The position numbers and the translations under genes are program-made. Shown piece after piece: positions 1 through 6,967 of a stretch of 20,908 nt of DNA. The stretch spans positions 1-20,908 of the forward strand of contig JAHEZR010000014.1 in assembly GCA_023251005.1 (NCBI GenBank). The letters run 5' to 3'. This DNA comes from Ignavibacteriota bacterium (GTDB taxonomy: Bacteria; Bacteroidota; UBA10030; JAHEZR01). The notes beneath the pieces are model-generated. The model did no database searches and was not told the DNA's origin. It saw nothing but the letters and a program-made list of their open reading frames with translations. Position 1 is the stretch's first letter. Every line of letters starts with the position of its first letter.

Positions 1-182
1 GCGTCAAAACCATGACTAAAGGTTTTGACGAGCGCAGGAAGATTCAAGACATCAACCCAATAGAACGGATGAGGAGAGATTGGCTCCTTGATATCAAGGA
101 CGCTCACCTTGTGTGCACGGCTGAGATAATCGACGACATACTTTCCAATAAGTCCGCTGCCGCCTGTGACGAGGATATTCAT
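1..182 (-). CDS. NAD-dependent epimerase/dehydratase family protein (N-terminal part, cut by window edge)
   Basis: The reverse strand from an ATG at 182 reads about 60 codons before running off the window. It begins MNILVTGGSGLIGKYVVDYL, which holds the Rossmann dinucleotide-binding motif TGGSGLIG (residues 6-13, the GxxGxxG type). An acidic residue follows the second strand (VLDIKE), as usual for NAD(P)-binding extended short-chain dehydrogenases. This family modifies nucleotide sugars or other small substrates, but the catalytic YxxxK region lies outside the window, so the substrate cannot be named. The start is 14 bases after the stop of the upstream nuclease gene, with AAAGGG-like sequence in the gap, so the two are probably co-transcribed. 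The family call is solid; the specific function is unknown. Confidence 0.85.
   Translation of the reverse strand, partial: MNILVTGGSGLIGKYVVDYLSRAHKVSVLDIKEPISPHPFYWVDVLNLPALVKTFSHGFD
2..30. repeat. Perfect 10-bp inverted repeat inside the epimerase gene
   Basis: The left arm CGTCAAAACC (2-11) and right arm GGTTTTGACG (21-30) are exact reverse complements separated by 9 bases. The repeat lies within the coding sequence of the epimerase and could form a stable hairpin in its mRNA. No function can be assigned. Confidence 0.6.
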
Positions 183-196
183 CTGAGAATGGCCCT

Positions 197-1591
197 TTAC
201 AATTCAATTTTTGTACCAGGAGCTGGAATAGATACTCCATTTCTGCCTCGCTCTTTAAGACTAGCGGCCAATTTCTCTGCACGTTGCTTCTCGCCGTGGA
301 CCAGGAAGATGTTCCGCAGCTTTCTCGGGTTGAATTGTTCAATGTAACTCACGAGCTCATTGTGATCTGCGTGAGCGCTGAAAGAGTTGAGTACGACGAC
401 TTCCGCTTTCAAGGAATATTCATCCCCAAGGATCTTCACCTTCTCCCATCGGTCGACAAGTTTTTTGCCCAGCGTGTGATCAGCCTGATATCCGACAATG
501 AGGACGATGTTTTTGGGATTCTCGATATTATTGGCAAGATGGTGGAGAATTCGCCCAGCCTCGCACATCCCTGATGCAGCGATGATCATGCACGGTTCGG
601 TGATACCATTTAAACGCTTCGAGTCCTCGACGCTCGAAATGTATGTCAGCGTGCGAAGGCCGAAGGGGTCATCGTGTTTCAGAAGATAGTCTCGAGTCTC
701 TGCGTCAAAGCATTCCGGATGAAGTTTGAAGACTTCTGTCGCATTCACTGAAAGGGGGCTGTCAACGTAGATTGGAATTTTCGGGAGGCGGCCTTCCGTC
801 CACAGTTCGTGGAGAAGATAGACGAGCTCTTGCGTCCGACCGACACTGAATGCCGGCACGATAACCTTCCCTCCTCGGTCCACGGCACGTCCGAGCATCT
901 CCTGAAGTTTTGCTTTCATATCCTGAGGCGGGTCATGGGGCTTTCCACCATAGGTACTTTCTGAGATTAGAACATCTGCGTCTCCGATGAATTCCGGGTC
1001 TCTCAGGATTGGCATGTTACGTCGGCCAAGGTCTCCGGTGAAAGCGAGCTGTAAACTTTTTCCATTCTCGTTGATGCTGAGCATCGTAACAGCGGAACCG
1101 AGAATATGACCTGCGTCGTAAAAGGTTGCACCAACACCCTTCACCACTTCGAACGTCACGTGATAGTCAACACCTCTGAAAAGGCTGACCGCGCTTAACG
1201 CATTGGCAACGTCATAGAGCGGGGTGACCTCAGGGTTGTTATGATTGCGATTCCTTCGGTTTAGATACTCTGCGTCTTTCTCTTGAATGTGTGCGCTATC
1301 GACAAGCATTACGGCACAGAGATCGCGAGTCGCAGATGTTGCGTAGATGGGTCCACGAAACCCTTGCTTCGCCAGTCCGGGCAAGTTGCCACTGTGATCA
1401 ATGTGTGCGTGGGAGAGTACGACAGCATCAATGGATTTCGGTTTGAAAGGGAAATGTGTGTTTCGTTCTCTCGCTTCTGCGCGGCGTCCTTGATAGAGTC
1501 CGCAATCGAGGAGGATTTTCCTATTGTTGACAGAAAGCAGATGCATCGAGCCCGTGACGGTTTGAGCTGCGCCGAGGAATTCAAGTGTCAT
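197..1591 (-). CDS. Beta-CASP metallo-beta-lactamase-fold ribonuclease (CPSF73/YSH1-like)
   Basis: A 464-residue protein of typical length for bacterial beta-CASP nucleases such as Thermus TTHA0252, which cut or degrade RNA with two zinc ions. The metallo-beta-lactamase motifs are present in order: HAHIDH (61-66), AGH (His162), FTGDLG (Asp187). The beta-CASP cap follows with VPAFSVGRTQE (245-255), ASGMCEAGRILHH (339-351) and SFSAHADH (403-410), then VHGE (His432). All zinc ligands expected for an active enzyme are visible. There is no signal peptide, so it should act in the cytoplasm on RNA. A weak -35/-10 pair lies in the 148-base gap upstream, and the epimerase gene follows 14 bases downstream. 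No clear Shine-Dalgarno precedes the ATG at 1591, but the first residues (MTLEFLGAAQTVTGS) fit the conserved family N terminus, so the start is probably right. Confidence 0.93.
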   Translation of the reverse strand: MTLEFLGAAQTVTGSMHLLSVNNRKILLDCGLYQGRRAEARERNTHFPFKPKSIDAVVLSHAHIDHSGNLPGLAKQGFRGPIYATSATRDLCAVMLVDSAHIQEKDAEYLNRRNRNHNNPEVTPLYDVANALSAVSLFRGVDYHVTFEVVKGVGATFYDAGHILGSAVTMLSINENGKSLQLAFTGDLGRRNMPILRDPEFIGDADVLISESTYGGKPHDPPQDMKAKLQEMLGRAVDRGGKVIVPAFSVGRTQELVYLLHELWTEGRLPKIPIYVDSPLSVNATEVFKLHPECFDAETRDYLLKHDDPFGLRTLTYISSVEDSKRLNGITEPCMIIAASGMCEAGRILHHLANNIENPKNIVLIVGYQADHTLGKKLVDRWEKVKILGDEYSLKAEVVVLNSFSAHADHNELVSYIEQFNPRKLRNIFLVHGEKQRAEKLAASLKERGRNGVSIPAPGTKIEL

Positions 1592-1630
1592 GAAGAGCAG
1601 TGAGTGTGAACAAAGGGGAAATGCACGAAA

Positions 1631-1659
1631 AACTTAACAAGAATGAAAGCGAAATGCAA
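1631..1659 (-). promoter_or_regulatory. Possible weak promoter for the beta-CASP nuclease gene
   Basis: On the reverse strand TTGCAT (1654-1659) and TAAGTT (1631-1636) are spaced by 17 bases, about 40 bases before the ATG at 1591. The -35-like box equals the one in the stronger promoter at 8959. The -10-like box matches the consensus poorly, so this is tentative. Confidence 0.3.
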
Positions 1660-1739
1660 GGAACCTTGACATTCCAATCAAGAGGAAGTTTTGGTTGCCC
1701 TTCTTCGAGGTCGAAAAATCTAAGACAAATATCGCACCT

Positions 1740-2864
1740 TCAGATTTTGATGAAAATTCTCCTGCGATACAGGATTGTCATCAGACCCAGCCAGAGCAAC
1801 ACGTAGCTGATCGCAAAGAGGAGAGACCCGTTGAGAGGACCGGCGAGTGGAAGAAATACGTTTTGATAGAGGCTTGTCTTCAGTGCAACATCTTTTCCAT
1901 CTGCAACACTCACTCTGATAAGCGTCAGGATGCGTGCAAAGAAGCTGGAAAGGAAAAAGACAGCGATCGCATTCATGCCATAGATGACGAATGGCTTCAC
2001 CCATTTCTTGTGGCCTCTTACATCGACCAACCAGTAGAACATCGCAAGAAACTGAAGTGCCATCCCTCCCATGAACACAGAGTATGAGCTTGTCCAGAGA
2101 TTCTTGTTGACGGGCAGCCAGATGTCCATGATGACACCCAGGAGGAGACCGATATTTCCGAAGACGAACAGCCCCGCGGTTTTTTCCAACGGGGTTTTCT
2201 CCGATCGCAGCCAGTGACCGGTGAGCACGCCGAAAAGGGTCGTTGAGATTGCCGGCAGCGTACTGATGATTCCTTCGGGGTCCCACGTTGGTTTCCACGT
2301 GTGTCCGTGAAGCAAGAGATTATCTACGTAGGCGGCAAGGTTTCCATCTTTCCCGAGAACGCCTGCCCCGTAGCCGGGCACTGGAACGAGTTTCATGAGC
2401 AACCAATAGACCATCATCAGCACAACAGATGTGGCTGCTTGTCCCCTCCATGTGGTTCTCAGAACGATGAGGGAAGTGAAAAAATAGCAGACTGCGATGC
2501 GCTGAAGCACACCGGCAATTCGAATGGTTGAGAAATCGTAATAGGGAAAACCGTTGAGGATTAGGCCGAGGGCAAAAAGGACGGCTGACCGACGCATGAC
2601 CTGGAGGAATATTTGCCCCTTGGGATCTCCTCGACCAAGCCTCCGGCCAAACGAAATAGTCATCGCGACGCCGACGATGAAGAGGAAGAATGGGAAAATG
2701 AGATCAGTGAACGTCCAGCCATGCCACTCGGCGTGGGCGAGAGGGGGATAGACGTAGCTCCAGCTTCCCGGGTTGTTCACAAGAATCATGCTGGCGATCG
2801 TGAAACCGCGAAAGGCGTCGAGGGAGACCAATCGCTCAGCAGGCGCTGAAGTCTCAGAGGGCAT
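1740..2864 (-). CDS. HGSNAT/NagX-like membrane acyltransferase (DUF5009/COG4299 type)
   Basis: A 374-residue, very hydrophobic protein with about ten predicted membrane segments. It opens with RLVSLDAFRGF (11-21), the signature of this acyltransferase superfamily. The loop and helix HAEWHGWTFTDLIFPF (44-59) resemble human heparan-alpha-glucosaminide N-acetyltransferase, whose equivalent loop holds the histidine implicated in acetyl transfer; His44 is the likely counterpart. Family knowledge suggests it moves an acetyl group across the inner membrane onto an amino sugar or glycan, or takes part in N-acetylglucosamine use as proposed for NagX. No amino-sugar catabolic gene is visible nearby, so the substrate is unknown. 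The gene sits between the kinase gene (100 bases upstream) and the nuclease gene (148 bases downstream). The ATG at 2864 leaves a short hydrophilic N terminus before the motif, as usual for the family. Confidence 0.85.
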   Translation of the reverse strand: MPSETSAPAERLVSLDAFRGFTIASMILVNNPGSWSYVYPPLAHAEWHGWTFTDLIFPFFLFIVGVAMTISFGRRLGRGDPKGQIFLQVMRRSAVLFALGLILNGFPYYDFSTIRIAGVLQRIAVCYFFTSLIVLRTTWRGQAATSVVLMMVYWLLMKLVPVPGYGAGVLGKDGNLAAYVDNLLLHGHTWKPTWDPEGIISTLPAISTTLFGVLTGHWLRSEKTPLEKTAGLFVFGNIGLLLGVIMDIWLPVNKNLWTSSYSVFMGGMALQFLAMFYWLVDVRGHKKWVKPFVIYGMNAIAVFFLSSFFARILTLIRVSVADGKDVALKTSLYQNVFLPLAGPLNGSLLFAISYVLLWLGLMTILYRRRIFIKI

Positions 2865-2964
2865 GCTGTATGATCAAGAGTGGGATTTCATTAGCATGAG
2901 ACTATGGTTTACATGTGCCCCAAGGAAGCGTCCGTCGCAGCATCATCCAAGCAAAATATCTGTT

Positions 2965-4164
2965 TTATTTAATTAGCTTGATGCGGAATGTGCTCCCCTT
3001 TCGAGGTGCGCTCTCCTTTAGAGTCAAACGGCCGCGGTGGTAATCCTGGATGATGCGCTTCGATAGGCTCAGTCCAAGCCCCCAACCTCGGACCTTTGTG
3101 CTATAGCCCGGGCGGAAAATGTCTTTTCGGTGTTTCGTCTCAATTCCCTTTCCCGTATCGCTCACGTCAATGTAAAGAGCATTCTCTCTTTCGAAGATCG
3201 AGAACGAAATATTTCCCTCGCTGTCCTCAATCGCGTCGAGGCCGTTCTTTACCATATTTTCGAGAACCCATTCGAACAGTCCACGATTGACGTTCGCGTA
3301 GAAGGCTTTCTCGGCTTGAAGAGAAAGTGTTATGCGTTTTCCAGTCTGAGGAATTCTCTTCTCAAAATATCTGATAACGCTGTTGATCACCTCATTGAGA
3401 TTTTCTTCTCGCAAATCGGGCTTGGAGCCGATCTTCGAGAACCGCGCAGCAATCTTGTTTAAGCGCTCCAGGTCTTGTTCCATCTCGGCAACGGTCGCCT
3501 CGAGTTTCGGATTCCCGTCGGTGTGCATCTTCATCAACTCAGTCCAGCCCATCATACTCGACAGCGGCGTGCCAAGTTGATGCGCCGTCTCCTTCGCGAG
3601 TCCGACCCAAATATTGCTTTGCTCGCTCCGCTTGATGTAGCTAAACCCGATGTACCCGATGAGAATGAAGAGTCCACCGATGCTCAGTTCGATGTACGGT
3701 AGCCACCGGAGTTCTGTGATGAGATAGGATTCGTCGTAGTGCACATAGCTGAGAATCACAGTGTCTTGAACTGCGACTTTGATGGGCGTGTACTTTGCAT
3801 CCATCTTCGCGATCAGGGTGCGGAGGAAGTTTTCCTGTTCGGCCTTCGACTTGGAAGTATCGAGAGGGACATTTCGAATATTGAGGAAGTATGGCTCGAG
3901 GGGATTATTCGATCGGTCGGTCTGTATAATTGGAAAATCGATGGCGCGAATCAGCTCTTCGAAGAGAAAGCTGTAATCCCCGAGTGCCGTCTTTTCGTTG
4001 GCAATGTACTCGAGCGACTTCGCATAGAGATCGGCGACCTCCCGCTGTTTCCTCTCCAACTTCTTGACGACGTTTTGTGTGTAGAGGAGCGTGCCGATGA
4101 CAATCGCACTTGCAACGACGAGGAGAGCGATTTTGAAGTTCCCGGATCTAAGATTCACCTTCAT
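2965..4164 (-). CDS. Membrane sensor histidine kinase, orphan
   Basis: A 399-residue kinase with two membrane helices (about 11-30 and 157-177) flanking an extracytoplasmic sensing region of roughly 125 residues with no recognised domain. There is no clear HAMP domain. The phospho-acceptor box is AKETAHQLGTPLSS with His195. The catalytic domain shows ENMVKNGLDAIE (302-313, N box), DTGKG (336-340, G1), DIFRPGYSTK (348-357, F box) and GWGLGLSL (360-367, G2), so it should be active. The H-box type (HQLGTPLSS) is common in FCB-group kinases. No response regulator lies next to it. It starts 19 bases after the purA stop and is probably transcribed with purA; GAGGTG about 14 bases before the ATG is a candidate ribosome site. 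The signal it detects is unknown. Confidence 0.93.
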   Translation of the reverse strand: MKVNLRSGNFKIALLVVASAIVIGTLLYTQNVVKKLERKQREVADLYAKSLEYIANEKTALGDYSFLFEELIRAIDFPIIQTDRSNNPLEPYFLNIRNVPLDTSKSKAEQENFLRTLIAKMDAKYTPIKVAVQDTVILSYVHYDESYLITELRWLPYIELSIGGLFILIGYIGFSYIKRSEQSNIWVGLAKETAHQLGTPLSSMMGWTELMKMHTDGNPKLEATVAEMEQDLERLNKIAARFSKIGSKPDLREENLNEVINSVIRYFEKRIPQTGKRITLSLQAEKAFYANVNRGLFEWVLENMVKNGLDAIEDSEGNISFSIFERENALYIDVSDTGKGIETKHRKDIFRPGYSTKVRGWGLGLSLSKRIIQDYHRGRLTLKESAPRKGSTFRIKLIK

Positions 4165-4183
4165 TGGTCACTGCACCTCAGCA

Positions 4184-5461
4184 TCAAACAGTCTCAAGCA
4201 CGATTGTTTTATCTCTCTGTGCACCGACAGAAACAATCCACACTCTTGTGCCCGTGTACCGTGCCATCGCCTGGATATACTCATGAGCTGGTTTAGGCAG
4301 TGCCCCGTAGTCGGTAGCGCCAGCGATTGAGGTTCTCCATCCGCCGAAGGACTCGTACACGGGTGTGATCTTTTGGAGTGACGTGAGGTCGGTCGGAAAG
4401 GTCTTCAACATTCTTCCATTGTACTGGTAGCCAATGCAGATCTTGAGTTCATCGAGATGATCGAGGACATCCAATTTGGTAATGGCGATTCGATCGATGC
4501 CGTTCACCATTGCTGAATATCGTGCGCTCACTGCGTCGAACCATCCACAACGACGCGGTCTGCCTGTGGTTGCACCGTATTCATCGCCGAGTTCTCTTAG
4601 TCTTTCACCTAACCCGTCAGTGATTTCCGTAGGGAAAGGACCGTTCCCGACCCTTGTTGTGTAGGCCTTCACAACGCCAATGACAGAATGAATCGCGGTT
4701 GGCGGAATGCCGAGACCTGTGCATGCACCACCGCTTGTCGGATTTGATGATGTGACGAACGGATAAGTCCCGTGGTCAACGTCGAGAAGCGCCCCTTGAG
4801 CTCCCTCAGCGAGGATTCGCTTTCCATCCTTGAGGGCACAGTTCAGATACCAGGCGGTGTCGGTGACATATTCATCAATCTGCTTGTCGAACTCTTGATA
4901 CTCGCAAAGGATTTTGTCAACATCAAATTCCTCTGATGCATAGACTTTTTGAAGCAAGAGATTTTTTTCGTCGATGTTGCGTCTCAGTTTTAAACGGAGT
5001 GTCTCACGGTCGAGCAAGTCCACTATCTTTATTCCTGTCCTCATGAACTTGTCGATGTAAGCTGGCCCAATCCCTTTTCCCGTCGTGCCGATTTTATTCT
5101 CACCCTGTTCCCAGATTTTGTCGAGAAGTTTATGGTAAGGCATGATAAGGTGGGCATTGTGGCTGATGAGGAGCCGCCCTTTGATGCTGATACCGAGATT
5201 CGTGATCTGTCGAATTTCTTCCATCAGAGCAGCAGGGTCGATCACCGCACCGTTTCCGATCACACAGGTTACATTTTCATGGAGGATGCCGGCGGGAAGC
5301 ATGTGAAAAACATATTCCTTCGCTCCGAGCACGACGGTGTGACCCGCGTTTGGTCCTCCCTGATAGCGGGCGACGATGTCAACGCCCTCGCTGAGGAGGT
5401 CAACGATTTTTCCTTTACCTTCATCGCCCCACTGAGCACCGACAACAACATCAACGGGCAT
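4184..5461 (-). CDS. purA: Adenylosuccinate synthetase
   Basis: This 425-residue cytoplasmic enzyme makes adenylosuccinate from IMP, aspartate and GTP, the first committed step from IMP to AMP. Length and motifs match the family: WGDEGKGK (11-18, with catalytic Asp13 and the GTP phosphate loop), NAGHTVV (catalytic His41), GTTGKGIGP (125-133, IMP site), TTGRPRRCGW (298-307, substrate loop) and a TKLD guanine-binding motif. No key residue is missing. The ATG at 5461 places the conserved VVVGAQWGDEG start right at the N terminus, so the start is secure even without a clear Shine-Dalgarno. An upstream terminator (5590-5621) separates it from the STAS gene, so it should have its own promoter in 5462-5589, where several inverted repeats suggest regulation. 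The kinase gene follows in the same direction. Confidence 0.98.
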   Translation of the reverse strand: MPVDVVVGAQWGDEGKGKIVDLLSEGVDIVARYQGGPNAGHTVVLGAKEYVFHMLPAGILHENVTCVIGNGAVIDPAALMEEIRQITNLGISIKGRLLISHNAHLIMPYHKLLDKIWEQGENKIGTTGKGIGPAYIDKFMRTGIKIVDLLDRETLRLKLRRNIDEKNLLLQKVYASEEFDVDKILCEYQEFDKQIDEYVTDTAWYLNCALKDGKRILAEGAQGALLDVDHGTYPFVTSSNPTSGGACTGLGIPPTAIHSVIGVVKAYTTRVGNGPFPTEITDGLGERLRELGDEYGATTGRPRRCGWFDAVSARYSAMVNGIDRIAITKLDVLDHLDELKICIGYQYNGRMLKTFPTDLTSLQKITPVYESFGGWRTSIAGATDYGALPKPAHEYIQAMARYTGTRVWIVSVGAQRDKTIVLETV

Positions 5462-5488
5462 GGTCTGGATTCAGCCTGACAGCGTTGC

Positions 5489-5508
5489 GTCGAGATTACA
5501 ATCTCGAC
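5489..5508. promoter_or_regulatory. Perfect 20-bp palindrome in the purA leader (operator-like)
   Basis: GTCGAGATT (5489-5497) and AATCTCGAC (5500-5508) are exact reverse complements around a 2-base centre, 28 bases before the purA ATG. It lies just downstream of a possible -10 box (TATACT on the minus strand, 5517-5522), so it would sit at the transcription start or in the first bases of the leader. The very short centre favours a protein-binding operator over an RNA hairpin. It does not resemble the E. coli PurR box. Confidence 0.6.
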
Positions 5509-5516
5509 AAATCATG

Positions 5517-5522
5517 AGTATA
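5517..5522 (-). promoter_or_regulatory. Possible -10 box for purA
   Basis: TATACT on the reverse strand lies 55 bases before the purA start. No good -35 box is seen 16-18 bases upstream, which would fit an activator-dependent promoter or a wrong call. Confidence 0.3.
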
Positions 5523-5525
5523 GGC

Positions 5526-5584
5526 GTGCACAAGGTAATGATGAGTGTGCATGTACGAAGAGGATTCCTTCGGAGGATGCACAC
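5526..5584. repeat. Cluster of three GTGCAY motifs upstream of purA, two forming a perfect 8-bp inverted repeat
   Basis: GTGCAC occurs at 5526-5531, GTGCAT at 5547-5552 and its reverse complement ATGCAC at 5577-5582. The last two extend to exact 8-base arms, GTGTGCAT (5545-5552) and ATGCACAC (5577-5584). The motif starts are 21 and 30 bases apart, close to two and three helical turns. The whole cluster lies between the upstream terminator and the possible purA -10 box, as expected for regulator sites; the function is inferred. Confidence 0.45.
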
Positions 5585-5589
5585 GGAAG

Positions 5590-5621
5590 AAAAAACCCCG
5601 ACGTAAGATAAACAATCGGAG
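5590..5621 (-). terminator. Rho-independent terminator after the secD-secF-STAS operon
   Basis: On the reverse strand CTCCGA (5616-5621) pairs with TCGGGG (5596-5601), with one G-U pair, around a 14-base loop. Six T residues follow (5590-5595). It lies 28 bases after the STAS gene stop and marks the operon end. Confidence 0.7.
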
Positions 5622-5649
5622 TCTCTTGTTTCAAGGCAGCAGAAGACTT

Positions 5650-5988
5650 TTATTGGAAACTTTCGACAGCTTCTTTGATCGACTTGCGATGGTCGAACAC
5701 TTTTGAGAGCTTTGTAACGGTAAAGAGGCTAAGGATTTTCGAAGAGGCATTTGCAAGTTTGAGATCGCCCCCGGCATTCTTCACTGTCGTCAGGCCGCCG
5801 ATAAGCATGCCGAGGCCGGAACTGTTCATCAGGTCCACGCCTCCAAGATCCAAAACGAATCTCTTCTTGCCCTGGCCGATGAGGCCGTGAATTTGCCGAT
5901 TCAACTCCGTTGCGTCTGGACCGCCTACGACCGGCCCATTGAGCGAAATAATTGTTATCCCTTTGTCGTGCTTAATCTTGAAATCCAT
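5650..5988 (-). CDS. STAS-domain protein (anti-sigma factor antagonist-like)
   Basis: A 112-residue single STAS domain, the usual size of SpoIIAA/RsbV-type proteins. The central motif DLGGVDLMNSSGLGML (47-62) carries the serine pair (56-57) whose second member is phosphorylated by anti-sigma kinases in SpoIIAA. Such proteins bind a switch kinase to free a sigma factor or other partner, in the cytoplasm. No RsbW-type kinase, PP2C phosphatase or sigma factor gene is next to it. Its place as third gene of the secD-secF operon, 13 bases after secF and before the terminator, is unusual for the family. A strong GAGGTG site ends 4 bases before the ATG, so the start is secure and it should be well translated. 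It may also belong to the group of STAS proteins linked to lipid or envelope transport; the partner is unknown. Confidence 0.9.
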   Translation of the reverse strand: MDFKIKHDKGITIISLNGPVVGGPDATELNRQIHGLIGQGKKRFVLDLGGVDLMNSSGLGMLIGGLTTVKNAGGDLKLANASSKILSLFTVTKLSKVFDHRKSIKEAVESFQ

Positions 5989-6001
5989 CTCACACCTCGC
6001 T

Positions 6002-6937
6002 TCAGGCGGCGGCTCTCACTTCTTGGAGCTTCTTCTTCCGGTACTGAGTCCAATCGAGGACCATTGCGCTCGCAACGTAGATGGAAGAATAGGTGCCCGA
6101 AATGGTCCCAACAAGGAATGCAAAGGCAAAGCCCCTGTTCACTTCTCCACCGAAGAGAAAGAGAACGACAAGTACCATGACCACCGTCCCCGACGTGATG
6201 ATCGTTCTGCTGAGTGTCTGATTGACGCTCTTGTTCATGATCGTCGCAAGGTTTTCGCTCCGGTAGATCTTCAGGTTTTCTCGAATCCGGTCGAAGACGA
6301 TTACGGTGTCGTTGATCGAAAAACCGATTAGCGTGAGAAAAGCGGCAACCATGTTCTGCGTCATCTCGAGATTCAGATAAGGCGAGACACCATTGAGAAG
6401 CGAGCAGAGACCGAGAGTGACAAGGACATCGTGAAAGATCGCAATGACTCCAGTGACTCCATAAATGAACTTGAACCGAAAGCCGACGTAGATCATGATG
6501 ACGATAAGCGTCGCGATGATGGCATAAACGGCATCCCTCCTCAACTCATGTCCAATGCGTGGACCGATCTTGTCCTCTTTGAGGACGCTAAACGTGTTGG
6601 TGGGGAAGGCATTCTTGAGTGTTTCACGCATCATGTCGCCGACAGTCATGCCAGGGGCTTGCTCGCCTGTACGAATGAGGATATCTCGATCACTCCCGAA
6701 GGTCTTGATCTCACTTCGTCCCAATCCGATTTTATCCAGTGCACTTCGGATCTCACCGATCGCGACTGGTTGATCAAATCGGAGAACGAGCTCGGTTCCA
6801 CCGAGGAAATCAATTCCAAAGCTGATGCCCTTTACAGTAATCGAAACCAACCCGATTACAAGTGTTGCGACGGAGATAAAGTACCAAATCTTCCGTTTCG
6901 ACATAAAGTCGATATGTGTCTCATGAAAAAGTCGCAT
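6002..6937 (-). CDS. secF: Protein translocase subunit SecF
   Basis: A 311-residue membrane protein with the six-helix plan of SecF: one N-terminal helix (about 17-37), a periplasmic P1-like domain, and five helices from about 135 to 295. Conserved stretches are GIDFLGGTELVLRF (41-54) and SINDTVIVFDRIREN (207-221). With SecD it forms the RND-type complex that uses the proton gradient to pull translocating proteins to the periplasmic side of SecYEG. It follows secD by 30 bases. The assigned ATG has no clear Shine-Dalgarno; Met12 (MSKRKIWYF, start at 6904) is an alternative that sits closer to the usual family start. Confidence 0.97.
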   Translation of the reverse strand: MRLFHETHIDFMSKRKIWYFISVATLVIGLVSITVKGISFGIDFLGGTELVLRFDQPVAIGEIRSALDKIGLGRSEIKTFGSDRDILIRTGEQAPGMTVGDMMRETLKNAFPTNTFSVLKEDKIGPRIGHELRRDAVYAIIATLIVIMIYVGFRFKFIYGVTGVIAIFHDVLVTLGLCSLLNGVSPYLNLEMTQNMVAAFLTLIGFSINDTVIVFDRIRENLKIYRSENLATIMNKSVNQTLSRTIITSGTVVMVLVVLFLFGGEVNRGFAFAFLVGTISGTYSSIYVASAMVLDWTQYRKKKLQEVRAAA

Positions 6938-6967
6938 CGTTCGTTATTCTTCGTTCATCTAATCTTG

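Larger units (their letters stand above)
5462..5649. other. Intergenic region upstream of purA
   Basis: This 188-base gap contains, from right to left, the operon terminator, the GTGCAY motif cluster, a possible -10 box and the perfect palindrome. No small ORF with a ribosome site and no RNA gene is apparent. Confidence 0.7.

Noticed and set aside
1704..1715. Small palindrome TTCGAGGTCGAA between the acyltransferase and nuclease genes
   Set aside because: Arms of only 5 bases, AT-rich, with no adequate T-tract on the relevant strand; too weak for a terminator or operator call.
1720..2298. A 192-codon minus-strand frame overlapping the acyltransferase gene in another frame
   Set aside because: The competing frame encodes a convincing multi-helix membrane protein; this one is Arg/Cys/His-rich with no family pattern.
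3739..4296. A 185-codon plus-strand frame opposite the kinase gene and the end of purA
   Set aside because: Antisense shadow across two real genes with no recognisable features.
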